Source of the DNA: Viridibacillus soli
Lineage (GTDB): Bacteria > Bacillota > Bacilli > Bacillales_A > Planococcaceae
Assembly: GCF_016612995.1 (NCBI RefSeq)
Contig: NZ_JAEOAH010000017.1
Coordinates: 1-64,000 of the forward strand
Direction: 5' to 3'
DNA: 64,000 nt
The position numbers and the translations under genes are program-made. This document shows positions 56,698 through 64,000 of this stretch, piece by piece (position 1 is the stretch's first letter; the number at the start of each line of letters is the position of its first letter). The notes under the pieces were generated by a model that saw only the letters and a list, made by a program, of their open reading frames with translations, ran no database searches and was not told the DNA's origin.

Positions 56698-56933
56698 TGA
56701 GTTCCCTCTTTTCGATAATTTTATTCAACAATAGTTTACCACTTCTAGCAAAAGAAAGACATATTTTTCACCTTATTTAAATAAAAGTATTACATAAAAT
56801 ACGAATGTTTTTCATCATTACAGTAAGTTTCACAGCATTTTATAGACAATTACCGAATATATATTAACCTTTTAGCCTTTTAAATTCGGATATAGACATA
56901 ACTCGGCATTCAAATTCATTGGATTATAAAAAA
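56698..56933. other. Region upstream of rpiB
   Basis: AT-rich, no gene. It probably carries the rpiB promoter; no -35/-10 pair stands out clearly. Confidence 0.4.
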
Positions 56934-56973
56934 AACTATCACAACAGCATCGTTAAAGACTGTCGTGATAGTT
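56934..56973 (-). terminator. Terminator of the chemoreceptor gene
   Basis: The stem AACTATCACAACAG / CTGTCGTGATAGTT has one mismatch and is followed on the minus strand by eight T residues. Confidence 0.93.
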
Positions 56974-56994
56974 ACTATGTACCGTCCAATATTG

Positions 56995-58290
56995 TTAAGA
57001 GCGATCAAATTGCAAAATCATTTTATATAGTTCTTCTGACTGCTGCTTTAAATGCTTGGATAATTGGTCAATTTCTTCAATCGACTTCGCTTGTTCCTCA
57101 GTTGCACTACGAACTTCTTGTGCGCCTGCTGATGTTTCTTGCGCTATAGCTGCAACTTCTTGAGACTGATGTGCAGTCGTTTCGATATTACGTAATTGTT
57201 TTTCAACGAATTGTGAAATATCTACAACCGAATCGGCCATTTCATGAACAATCGTCGCCATTCCTTCTACAGCACTTGTCGTTTCTGATACATGCTCGGC
57301 TTCTTTCACCGCAAAAGATACTTGAGATGTCATTTGTTCTACAACATTATGTACATCTGATTGCATCGTTTGAATCAGTCCAGTAATACCTTGCACAGCT
57401 GCTGCACTTTGATCAGCTAGCTGACGTACTTCTTCAGCAACTACGGCAAAACCTTTTCCATGCTCCCCTGCACGCGCCGCTTCAATGGAGGCATTTAATG
57501 CCAGCAGATTTGTCTGTGCGGCAATATCACCAACCAATTGGATGATATTCTCAACTTGTTTGGCGTTACTTTCAAGCTGATGAATATTGCTAAGTGCGTC
57601 CTTATTGCCTGCTACAATCTGTTTTATACCTGCTACAAGTGCTTCAATTTTCTTCGTTGTAAATGTTAATTCTTTCATCATTTGCTCCGAATGTTGTGAT
57701 GATAATTCCGCACGACCGTTGACTTCCTTAGCAAGTATGCGCACATCTTCAAGTGCCTCTGCTGTTTGTTGAATCGAAACCGCAGAGCTTGCTGCACCTT
57801 CGGAAATATGTGCGATTGTTAAAGATATCGCCTCTGCCTGATTGGCTGCAATTTCAGTTTCCTTTGATAAATCAAGAACTGTTTTATTTGTTGATTGGAA
57901 ATTTTGATCAATACTATCTACCATTTTACGAAGATTTTCTAACATAGCTTGGAATGCCACTGCCAATGCGCGAATTTCATCATTCGCTCTAGGCAATTCA
58001 ACATCTTCCCCTATAAAACCATCCGCTGCACGATTTGTAGCTTTCTCCAACTTTTGTAGTGGCTTAATAATAAATGAGCTAAACACTGCAGCTAAAATGC
58101 CAGACCATGCAATTCCTAAAGCATAAGTAACAATTTCAAATACTGATCGTTTAATATTAGGGAAAAATTGTGGTTGAATATATTCGATAAAAACAAAACT
58201 AACTGTGTAAGTGATGACTGCTAAAATAGTTACAAATAATACGAGTTGCTTTTTCAATCCGAAAGAATAGTTCACACTTCGTTTATTCAT
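56995..58290 (-). CDS. Methyl-accepting chemotaxis protein with minimal sensor
   Basis: 431-residue chemoreceptor. Two N-terminal membrane helices ([21 protein letters not shown] and [26 protein letters not shown]) are separated by only about 20 residues, so there is no real extracellular ligand domain. A HAMP region ([16 protein letters not shown]) follows, then the MA signalling domain with hairpin-tip sequence [30 protein letters not shown]. It starts 2 bp after ywlE, so the two are probably co-transcribed, and it ends in its own terminator before rpiB. In B. subtilis ywlE is followed directly by ywlF, so this gene is an insertion into a conserved cluster. It may sense membrane state or an internal signal. 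Confidence 0.92.
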   Translation of the reverse strand: MNKRSVNYSFGLKKQLVLFVTILAVITYTVSFVFIEYIQPQFFPNIKRSVFEIVTYALGIAWSGILAAVFSSFIIKPLQKLEKATNRAADGFIGEDVELPRANDEIRALAVAFQAMLENLRKMVDSIDQNFQSTNKTVLDLSKETEIAANQAEAISLTIAHISEGAASSAVSIQQTAEALEDVRILAKEVNGRAELSSQHSEQMMKELTFTTKKIEALVAGIKQIVAGNKDALSNIHQLESNAKQVENIIQLVGDIAAQTNLLALNASIEAARAGEHGKGFAVVAEEVRQLADQSAAAVQGITGLIQTMQSDVHNVVEQMTSQVSFAVKEAEHVSETTSAVEGMATIVHEMADSVVDISQFVEKQLRNIETTAHQSQEVAAIAQETSAGAQEVRSATEEQAKSIEEIDQLSKHLKQQSEELYKMILQFDRS

Positions 58291-58292
58291 GA

Positions 58293-58733
58293 TTAGTCCT
58301 CCGATAATTTTGTTTCGAGTGCATCAATTAATTTATTTAACTCCTGGAATGTTTGGCGATAGATATTCACATCTCCTCCGAAAGGATCCGAAACATCATA
58401 CGAACCATATGGCGCTATGTACTCTTTCAGCGTAAATATTTTCTCAGAGATTGACGGAAATGCTTGCAAAATCATTTCTTTATGAGCGGATGTCATCGTC
58501 AATATGAGATTTGCCCACTGTAAATCTTGCGCTTCAATTTGCTGTGAAACATGTTCGAATACTATAGCTTGCTCTGTTAATACCATCTTGGCATTCTCAG
58601 AAATCCCACCGCCTGGCATCGCGTAAATCCCTGCTGAACGAACTACTACACCGTCTAATTTCCTCGCTTTTAAAATAGCTGCTGCCATTGGACTTCTACA
58701 TGTGTTTCCAGTACAGATAAAATAAATATTCAT
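58293..58733 (-). CDS. ywlE: Protein arginine phosphatase
   Basis: Low-molecular-weight phosphatase fold, 146 residues. The P-loop [13 protein letters not shown] carries the Thr that marks arginine-phosphatase specificity (C-x4-T-C-R in YwlE; tyrosine phosphatases have Ile/Leu there). The general acid is in VSDPFGGD. YwlE reverses McsB phosphorylation, affecting CtsR and ClpCP-directed degradation. 53 bp after mntP. Start ATG after GAGGGTGCGAA. Confidence 0.93.
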   Translation of the reverse strand: MNIYFICTGNTCRSPMAAAILKARKLDGVVVRSAGIYAMPGGGISENAKMVLTEQAIVFEHVSQQIEAQDLQWANLILTMTSAHKEMILQAFPSISEKIFTLKEYIAPYGSYDVSDPFGGDVNIYRQTFQELNKLIDALETKLSED

Positions 58734-58786
58734 TTCGCACCCTCATTCCTCATTATATATCATTGTAGTATTATTGTTCCATATAA

Positions 58787-59284
58787 TTATTGAAATATTG
58801 ATAATATACCTATTAAAAGTAATGCAACCCCTGCAATAACTTGAAACATTATACCTAAATCTACTGGTGTCTTTCTCTTTATTGATAGGGCAATATACGA
58901 AAAAAGAAATGTTGTGATTCCCGTACTCATAATAAATAAACCTTCTTGTAATTGAAGCATACCAAAAGATACGCTTACTGAAAAGGTATCAAGACTAGCT
59001 GTAACCGCCAAAAGCATGGGAGATAGCTTGGGCACTTCTTTGACTTTTGCTGATAGTAAAAGCTGGAGACCAATCAGAGCGAGTAGTACACCCGAGAGCA
59101 TTTTTGCGATAGTCAATAAATATTGGGCAGCCCATTCACCTACCTGAAATCCAATAAGAGGAAAAAGTACATGGAGACCGGCTGTCCAACAAGAAAGGGC
59201 GAACCGAAAACGAACTTTCGGTAAAATGAGATATAAGGCTAGGACATCCAATGCTGTAATAATGCCCGCTATTATTTCCTGCAT
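58787..59284 (-). CDS. mntP: MntP-family putative manganese efflux pump
   Basis: 165 residues from the chosen ATG. Six hydrophobic helices occur in two similar halves with the MntP-type acidic residues in ITALDVLALYL and TASLDTFSVSVSFG. It probably exports Mn2+; matches B. subtilis ywlD by position. Start: ATG at 59284 after GAGGGGGTGTAGC; the longer frame to 59326 is not supported. The ribosome binding site lies inside a hairpin (59290-59333). I see no complete yybP-ykoY manganese riboswitch in the 190 bp upstream. Confidence 0.78.
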   Translation of the reverse strand: MQEIIAGIITALDVLALYLILPKVRFRFALSCWTAGLHVLFPLIGFQVGEWAAQYLLTIAKMLSGVLLALIGLQLLLSAKVKEVPKLSPMLLAVTASLDTFSVSVSFGMLQLQEGLFIMSTGITTFLFSYIALSIKRKTPVDLGIMFQVIAGVALLLIGILSIFQ

Positions 59285-59289
59285 GCTAC

Positions 59290-59333
59290 ACCCCCTCGTC
59301 TTTGGATATCTCTTTACGATATGCAAGGGGTGA
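59290..59333 (-). promoter_or_regulatory. Hairpin covering the mntP ribosome binding site
   Basis: On the minus transcript CACCCC (plus 59328-59333) can pair with GGGGTG (plus 59290-59295), and ATATC with GATAT inside. This would hide the Shine-Dalgarno GAGGGGGTG. It may regulate translation. Confidence 0.45.
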
Positions 59334-59440
59334 TAGGCTTTATGCTAGTTAGATTAGATGGTTGCGGTATATTTAGAATGTAACAATGTCCGAGGCAAAA
59401 TTATGCTCATAACGATATTTTTCTCTATTATTAATATACA

Positions 59441-59478
59441 AAAAGCTGCTCCCTATTTTATATAGAAAGAACAGCTTT
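59441..59478 (-). terminator. Terminator of the metalloprotease gene
   Basis: The AAAGCTG / CAGCTTT stem overlaps the stop codon of the 59477-60403 gene and is followed by TTTTTGTATA on the minus strand. The loop is large but contains extra pairing. Confidence 0.7.
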
Positions 59479-60403
59479 AAACACCATTACTTTTAGGATA
59501 TTCTATCGCTAACTTTTTAAGAATGTTAGCACGAAGCTTTACTAACTCTGGATACTCATAAAAAAACTTCACGCGCTCGCCATAGTCTTCATCACTTAAA
59601 CTCAGTATGAAGTACATCCAGCTTTCAGCAATATCTTCTTCTGCATTAGTAGCTGCATAGTCTGTTACAAATTCATCTGAATGCACATTATAAAAGGATA
59701 AAAGATTTTCGTAATCATCTTCTCCTACTTTTTTCTCCTCCCACTCCTGCTCTAAATTTATCCAGAAACGCTTATAAAATTGATTTATATAGGAGTTTTT
59801 AAGACTACAAAGGTTAGCTACTTGATATGTAAAACAAAATGAGGTTTTTAGAGAGAATTGGTTAGTTTGATCATCTCTTAAAGTAAGTAGATGCCCAAAT
59901 TCATGGATTAATGTTGAATAATAGTCTTTAGAATTCTTTCTTTCTTGATAGTCAATATACAACGTCCAAGTTTTATTTAAATCATCTATTGATTCCACTG
60001 CCGCCATTTCTTGTCCAACACCATCTGTCGTTATTTCAAGCACTTCTACGCTGTTTGTATATTCTTGGTCAAATAAATTTTTAAAATCTTGCCAAATCTC
60101 TTGGTGCATAGATGTATCCCCAACAAAATCCTTATGCTTAACCGTTTTATTATTTGCAAACTTTTGATGTTCTAATTGTGAGTGTTTCACATCATAAACA
60201 ACAAGTGATTTATACTTCTCATAATTATCATCTGACCATTCATAATCAATAAAACTCCCATATTGACTCTCTAACTTCCTAATTATTTTATCTCCTATTT
60301 CCGTTTCAATTGTAATTTGTTGTTGTTTTTTCTGCTCAATTGTAAAAGTTGCTACCACGATGAGTGAGACAATGATCATGATAAATAATATTGTTTGCTT
60401 CAC
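59477..60403 (-). CDS. Putative membrane-anchored or secreted HExxH zinc metalloprotease
   Basis: 308 residues from GTG at 60403, which lies 8 bp after GGGGAG; the frame opens 8 codons earlier. An N-terminal hydrophobic segment (QTILFIMIIVSLIVVATFTI) serves as anchor or signal. The zinc motif LIHEFGHLLTL is at about 166-172, and a downstream acidic block NAEEDIAESWMYFIL supplies a possible third ligand, as in gluzincins. The region before it is acidic and aromatic. No pro-peptide can be identified. Substrate unknown. It has its own terminator and lies between ywlC and mntP, breaking B. subtilis gene order, so it is probably a later insertion. Confidence 0.72.
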   Translation of the reverse strand: MKQTILFIMIIVSLIVVATFTIEQKKQQQITIETEIGDKIIRKLESQYGSFIDYEWSDDNYEKYKSLVVYDVKHSQLEHQKFANNKTVKHKDFVGDTSMHQEIWQDFKNLFDQEYTNSVEVLEITTDGVGQEMAAVESIDDLNKTWTLYIDYQERKNSKDYYSTLIHEFGHLLTLRDDQTNQFSLKTSFCFTYQVANLCSLKNSYINQFYKRFWINLEQEWEEKKVGEDDYENLLSFYNVHSDEFVTDYAATNAEEDIAESWMYFILSLSDEDYGERVKFFYEYPELVKLRANILKKLAIEYPKSNGV

Positions 60404-60423
60404 GTTACATACTCCCCATAAAA

Positions 60424-60452
60424 ACAAGACTTTGATATAATCAAAGTCTTTG
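60424..60452 (-). terminator. Terminator of ywlC
   Basis: ACAAGACTTTGAT / ATCAAAGTCTTTGT (3-nt loop) is followed on the minus strand by TTGTTTTTATG. It lies between ywlC and the metalloprotease gene. Confidence 0.8.
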
Positions 60453-60513
60453 TCTATTTGAAAATCCTATATATAGTTACTTACTAATCTATATGTAAAG
60501 TTTGGTCTTATCA

Positions 60514-61554
60514 TTACATATCATCTGTATACCATTTACCTCCAGCTGATTTCTCAAGGCGGTTCATAATTGCTGCTCCAACACCATCTGTTGATGTCGT
60601 TGTAGCGAGGACAATATCTGCTGCCGTAGCATCGCATGAGCGTAGTGCATGGTAGAGATTTGCAGCTATCTCTTCATTGGTATCCTGTTCACCGAATGTA
60701 AAAAACCACTCCGCTGGAAGATGGCTAAAATTCTCAGGTGCTAGCAATGCCACTTTATGCCCTTTTTCATGTAGAGTAGTAAGCGCTTTTGCAACTGCAG
60801 CTTCCTCTTTATCTATTAAAAAGACTGGTGCATTTGGCGCGTAATGTGTATATTTCATGCCAGGTGCTTTTGGAGCTTCCCCGTTATTTTGTTCTGTATG
60901 TGAAGGCTGAAAAACGAGACCAATGACAGCTTCAAGCATTTCTTTTGTGACGCCACCTGGACGCAGGATAACAGGCGTATCCAAAGTTAAGTCGAGTACA
61001 GTTGACTCAACACCGATACCTGTAGAACCTCCATCTAAAATTAGTGGGATACTGCCATATAAATCTTCTTCTACATGGATGCCCTCTGTCGGACTCGGCT
61101 TACCGCTACGATTGGCGCTCGGGGCAGCTACTGGTTTCCCTAATTGTTGTAGTAATTGTAATGCAACTGGATGATCAGGCATGCGAATACCCACTGTTTT
61201 TAAGTTAGCTGTAACGCTAGTTGCAAGGACATCCGATTTCACTCGGAAAATAATCGTTAAAGGCCCTGGCCAAAATGCATCCATACAAAGCTTTGCTTTA
61301 TGAGAAATATGTTCAACATAATTTTCTAGTTCATCGCAAGTACCTATATGGACAATCAATGGATTGTCCGACGGGCGACCTTTTGCTGCAAAAATTTTCT
61401 TCACTGCTCTTTCATCCGTAGCGACTGCACCTAAACCATAGACAGTTTCGGTCGGAAAAGCGACTACTTCTCCATTATTTAGTAAATCCACAGCCTGTGA
61501 ATAACTTTTTCCATTATCCACATGAATATCCACAATTAGACGTTTTGTTTCCAT
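60514..61554 (-). CDS. ywlC: L-threonylcarbamoyladenylate synthase (Sua5 type)
   Basis: Makes threonylcarbamoyl-AMP from threonine, bicarbonate and ATP for t6A modification of ANN-decoding tRNAs. 346 residues. The N-terminal YrdC domain has GEVVAFPTETVYGLGAVATD, KGRPSDNPLIVHI, FWPGPLTIIF, SANRSGKPSPTEG and the phrase STVLDLT. The PGMKYTHYAPNAPV linker and a C-terminal Sua5 domain follow. Full-length Sua5 rather than short TsaC. A terminator lies downstream. The start is ATG after AAGGGAGAAACAGAG. The gap to spoIIR holds DnaA-box-like sites. Confidence 0.95.
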   Translation of the reverse strand: METKRLIVDIHVDNGKSYSQAVDLLNNGEVVAFPTETVYGLGAVATDERAVKKIFAAKGRPSDNPLIVHIGTCDELENYVEHISHKAKLCMDAFWPGPLTIIFRVKSDVLATSVTANLKTVGIRMPDHPVALQLLQQLGKPVAAPSANRSGKPSPTEGIHVEEDLYGSIPLILDGGSTGIGVESTVLDLTLDTPVILRPGGVTKEMLEAVIGLVFQPSHTEQNNGEAPKAPGMKYTHYAPNAPVFLIDKEEAAVAKALTTLHEKGHKVALLAPENFSHLPAEWFFTFGEQDTNEEIAANLYHALRSCDATAADIVLATTTSTDGVGAAIMNRLEKSAGGKWYTDDM

Positions 61555-61590
61555 CTCTGTTTCTCCCTTCTATTAAGAGTTTTCAGAAAG

Positions 61591-61653
61591 TTATACACAA
61601 TATGTTGATAACTTTGTGTATATTGTGGACAATTTACCAATTATTGTGCAAAA
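61591..61653. promoter_or_regulatory. Cluster of DnaA-box-like 9-mers between spoIIR and ywlC
   Basis: Five sites: TTATACACA at 61591-61599 (plus; full match to TTATNCACA). On the minus strand: TTATCAACA (61603-61611), ATATACACA (61615-61623), TTGTCCACA (61624-61632) and TTTTGCACA (61645-61653), each with one mismatch. Offsets are 12, 12, 9 and 21 bp. They fill most of the 104-bp intergenic gap. DnaA binding is inferred. Confidence 0.6.
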
Positions 61654-61658
61654 CTCTA

Positions 61659-62393
61659 TTATGAGAAAATTCCTTTTAACCATTCCACTATGAAAAATTT
61701 CTGTGTTTCTTCTTTTGGCTCTTGTGATTCTTTTGGTTCTTTTGGTTCTTTCGGTTCTTTCGGTTCTTTCGGTTCTTTCGGTTCTTTCGGTTCTTTCGGT
61801 TCTTTCGGTTCTTTTGGTTCTTTTGATTCTTTTGGCTCTTTTAATTCTTTTGGCTCTTGTGATTCTTTTGGTTCTTTTGGTTTTTCCTCGCGGTAACACA
61901 CTTTTGGGAACAACGCGCACCACCAATTATCACCCTTGCCACTACCAATTGTCACAACAAGTGCTTCGTAATAATTTTGTGGATATAAAAATCCTTCATA
62001 GCGTTTAGCTGGGAATAACTCTTTCTTTCTAGCAATTTGTACCGATTGTTGACTGAATTTTGTGGATAACTTATTTTGAATTTCTTGCTCCACAATTGCT
62101 AGATTCTGGTCCATTCCCACTCCATTCGTTTGGAGCGCTAGTTGTGTAATAATAGGCTCTATTTCCTTTAGAATTTCTTTTTTTACACGTTGATCTTGCG
62201 TTGAGTTGCTATTTGCAACAATGCGAAATCTCATCTGATCTGTATTTGCTAGTGATGTATTTTCCTCTGTAAACCATTGTGGTAGTAAGAATAATAGTGT
62301 TTGTATAAAGAGCAATGCCACAATAAATTGTAACACTGAAATTGTTTTTGTTTTGTGATTTAGCATTTTAATATTCTTGTAATCTTGTATCAT
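61659..62393 (-). CDS. spoIIR: Stage II sporulation protein R with Lys-Glu-Pro repeat insertion
   Basis: Signalling protein made in the forespore that triggers SpoIIGA to process pro-sigma-E in the mother cell. 244 residues. An N-terminal hydrophobic segment (SVLQFIVALLFIQTLLFLLP) serves for secretion or anchoring. The SpoIIR domain follows with MRFRIVANSNSTQDQRVKKEI, YPQNYYEALVVTIGSG and NWWCALFPKVCY. Residues about 171-228 are a low-complexity run of KEP tripeptides with a few KES/QEP/KEL variants. The conserved end KFFIVEWLKGIFS returns after it. The insertion sits where the family has a variable linker. 43 bp after prmC. Start ATG after GGGAGGG. Confidence 0.9.
   Translation of the reverse strand: MIQDYKNIKMLNHKTKTISVLQFIVALLFIQTLLFLLPQWFTEENTSLANTDQMRFRIVANSNSTQDQRVKKEILKEIEPIITQLALQTNGVGMDQNLAIVEQEIQNKLSTKFSQQSVQIARKKELFPAKRYEGFLYPQNYYEALVVTIGSGKGDNWWCALFPKVCYREEKPKEPKESQEPKELKEPKESKEPKEPKEPKEPKEPKEPKEPKEPKEPKEPKESQEPKEETQKFFIVEWLKGIFS
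61711..61890. repeat. 9-bp tandem repeat inside spoIIR
   Basis: Repeats of GGTTCTTTC/T on the plus strand (AAAGAACC-type codons, Lys-Glu-Pro, on the coding strand). Ten consecutive perfect-length units begin at 61735 and step by 9 bp to 61816; degenerate units flank them on both sides. In frame throughout, so copy number can change without a frameshift. Confidence 0.93.
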
Positions 62394-62436
62394 ATGAATC
62401 CCTCCCTGTCACAAGGATGGACAGGATTAGGATGTT

Positions 62437-63303
62437 TTATTCACAAATCTCACAAAAAATCATTCTATCTTTTTTGTTAATGTCTTTTACTATTTTCACC
62501 TTCGCCTGTGGAAAACTCTTTTTGAAAAATTCAGCTACTGCCTCACCTTGTGTGTAACCAATTTCAACACCGATGAAGCTTGTTTTTTTCATAAGTGGTG
62601 GCAACTTTTCAGCAAGCTTTCTATATAGAGCTAAGCCACTTTCTTCCGCAAATAATGCACTATGCGGCTCATGCTCTAAAACGACATCGGACATTTCCTT
62701 CGCCTCATCAAATGCAATATAAGGCGGATTGGATAGTACAACATCCCATTTCTCTTCCACGATTGGTGCTGTTAAATCGCCTTCTCTAAAGTCAATTTCG
62801 GCATCTAATTGCTTCGCATTATACTTAGCTGTTGTAAGTGCCACCGGGGAAATATCAGTCGCAATAACTGTCGCTTGCGGTGCTTCTTTTTTCATTGTAA
62901 TGGCGATAGCGCCACTACCCGTTCCGATATCAGCTAACCGGATCCTCTCTCTTGCCGGAAATAGTGACTCGATACGTTTTAATGCTTCAACGATTAGCTC
63001 TTCTGTTTCTGGACGCGGGATTAGAACCGATTTATCTACTTTAAATGTCCGGCCATAAAATTCTTCTTCCCCCGTAATATACTGAACGGGACGTCCCTTA
63101 ATATGCTCTTCAATCATTTCGAAGTAGTTTTCCCACTGCACTTCTGTCATTTCATCCTGCATAGCCAGCAGTAGCCCTGTATAGGATGTATTTAATAGAT
63201 GTTGTAATAGTAAACGTGCAGCGTGTTCTTCTCGACCATTATCCTGTAAAAAAGAAGAAGCCCGGTTGAGGGCCTCAAATACTTGTCTCGTCATATTAAT
63301 CAT
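62437..63303 (-). CDS. prmC: Peptide chain release factor N5-glutamine methyltransferase
   Basis: Methylates the Gln of the GGQ motif of RF1/RF2, using SAM. 288 residues: an N-terminal helical substrate-binding domain, SAM motif [16 protein letters not shown], the acidic motif VIATDISP and the signature [11 protein letters not shown]. The start overlaps the end of prfA by 8 bp, so enzyme and substrate are translationally coupled. ATG at 63303 or 63294 are both possible. Order prfA-prmC-spoIIR is the same as in B. subtilis. Confidence 0.95.
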   Translation of the reverse strand: MINMTRQVFEALNRASSFLQDNGREEHAARLLLQHLLNTSYTGLLLAMQDEMTEVQWENYFEMIEEHIKGRPVQYITGEEEFYGRTFKVDKSVLIPRPETEELIVEALKRIESLFPARERIRLADIGTGSGAIAITMKKEAPQATVIATDISPVALTTAKYNAKQLDAEIDFREGDLTAPIVEEKWDVVLSNPPYIAFDEAKEMSDVVLEHEPHSALFAEESGLALYRKLAEKLPPLMKKTSFIGVEIGYTQGEAVAEFFKKSFPQAKVKIVKDINKKDRMIFCEICE

Positions 63304-64000
63304 TTAGGCTTTCAAGTTTTTTTGCTTGTTCTTCTAAAAATAATGCATCGAAAATTTCATCTATCTTACCTTCAATAATTTGGTCGAGTTTTTGAATTGT
63401 TAAACCGATACGGTGATCTGTTACGCGGTTTTGAGGGAAGTTGTACGTACGGATACGTTCTGAACGATCACCTGTACCAACTGCAGATTTACGTTCCGCA
63501 TTATATTCATTTTGTGCTTCCTGTTGTAATTTATCATATACGCGAGCACGTAATACTTTCATAGCTTTATCACGGTTTTTTAATTGAGAACGTTCATCTT
63601 GCATTGCAACAACAACGCCTGTCGGGATATGCGTCATTCGAACAGCAGATGCTGTTTTGTTGACGTGCTGTCCACCTGCACCACTTGCGTGATAAATATC
63701 TACTCGGATATCTTTATCAGCTATGTCTAACTCTACTTCTTCAGCTTCAGGCATTACAACTACAGTGGATGTTGAAGTATGCACGCGGCCTTGTGATTCT
63801 GTTTCAGGTACACGTTGTACACGATGTGCGCCACTTTCGAATTTGAATTTTGAGTATGCGCCTTGACCGTTAATCATGAAGACAATTTCTTTATAGCCAC
63901 CAAGTTCTGTTGGGTTGGCGTTCATGACTTCAATTTTCCAGCCTTGTGTTTCAGCATAACGACTATACATACGGAATAATGTATTGGCGAATAGAGCAGC
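63296..64000 (-). CDS. prfA: Peptide chain release factor 1 (3' part; gene runs off the window)
   Basis: Terminates translation at UAA and UAG. The 3' part encodes about 234 residues; coding continues to the window edge ([17 protein letters not shown] is family-like), so the N-terminus lies beyond 64000. It contains [22 protein letters not shown], the GGQ that PrmC methylates, and [21 protein letters not shown]. The codon-recognition PxT motif would normally precede GGQ by about 45-50 residues; that stretch is within the window but I could not confirm the tripeptide by eye. Confidence 0.95.
   Translation of the reverse strand, partial: AALFANTLFRMYSRYAETQGWKIEVMNANPTELGGYKEIVFMINGQGAYSKFKFESGAHRVQRVPETESQGRVHTSTSTVVVMPEAEEVELDIADKDIRVDIYHASGAGGQHVNKTASAVRMTHIPTGVVVAMQDERSQLKNRDKAMKVLRARVYDKLQQEAQNEYNAERKSAVGTGDRSERIRTYNFPQNRVTDHRIGLTIQKLDQIIEGKIDEIFDALFLEEQAKKLESLND

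Noticed and set aside
59285-59476. yybP-ykoY manganese riboswitch upstream of mntP
   Set aside because: Expected because of the gene, but I could not find the conserved paired core by eye; only a simple hairpin over the ribosome binding site is supported.
61690-61926. Open frames on both strands inside the spoIIR repeat (Gly-Ser-Phe and Lys-Arg-Thr runs)
   Set aside because: Shadows of the 9-bp repeat; spoIIR itself has the family motifs on both sides of the repeat.

Overview
The window is chromosomal DNA from a low-GC, endospore-forming, motile Firmicute. Gene content and order resemble the Bacillus subtilis blocks prfA-prmC-spoIIR-ywlCDEFG-glyA-upp-atp, ywzB-murA-spoIID-spoIIQ-spoIIID-mbl-flhO-flhP-fabZ and ywpF-ssbB-ywqA/B. 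Protein style (NERD protein, IDEAL protein, TagF-like fusions) and dispersed intergenic repeats point to Planococcaceae/Caryophanaceae (Lysinibacillus or Solibacillus type). The genus is an inference, not a match.

Positions 1-22000 form a cell-envelope region. It opens with a large secreted glucosaminidase carrying GW-type repeats. Then come galU-pgi-pgcA (UDP-glucose supply) and a wall teichoic acid district: four proteins with CDP-glycerol glycerophosphotransferase domains (two fused to other glycosyltransferase domains), the exporter tagG-tagH, the precursor enzyme tagD and two TarM-like GT4 glycosyltransferases.

Positions 22000-36400 are more accessory. They hold patA, a helically phased tandem repeat array, a NERD-domain gene with no ordinary start codon at its ribosome binding site, an amino-acid ABC transporter preceded by three ArgR/AhrC-like boxes spaced exactly 41 bp, an orphan flagellin with a sigma-D promoter, two small cytosolic proteins, a SWIM/SNF2 pair (ywqB-ywqA), and a competence-type ssb with a ComK box facing ywpF.

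Positions 36400-64000, nearly all on the minus strand, are conserved core: fabZ, flagellar rod genes, mbl, spoIIID, spoIIQ, spoIID, murA, ywzB, the complete atpIBEFHAGDC operon, mnaA, upp, a decayed PAS/GAF sensor gene, glyA, ywlG, rpiB, a chemoreceptor inserted into the ywl cluster, ywlE, mntP, a HExxH metalloprotease gene, ywlC, spoIIR with a long Lys-Glu-Pro insertion, prmC and the 3' part of prfA. A cluster of DnaA-box-like 9-mers fills the ywlC-spoIIR gap.

I did not find rRNA, tRNA, CRISPR, phage or transposase genes. The most promising observations are regulatory and repetitive rather than a new multi-gene defence system: the DnaA-box cluster, the 41-bp phased ARG boxes, the ComK box, the 19/21-bp repeat array with possible relatives elsewhere, and the SpoIIR repeat.
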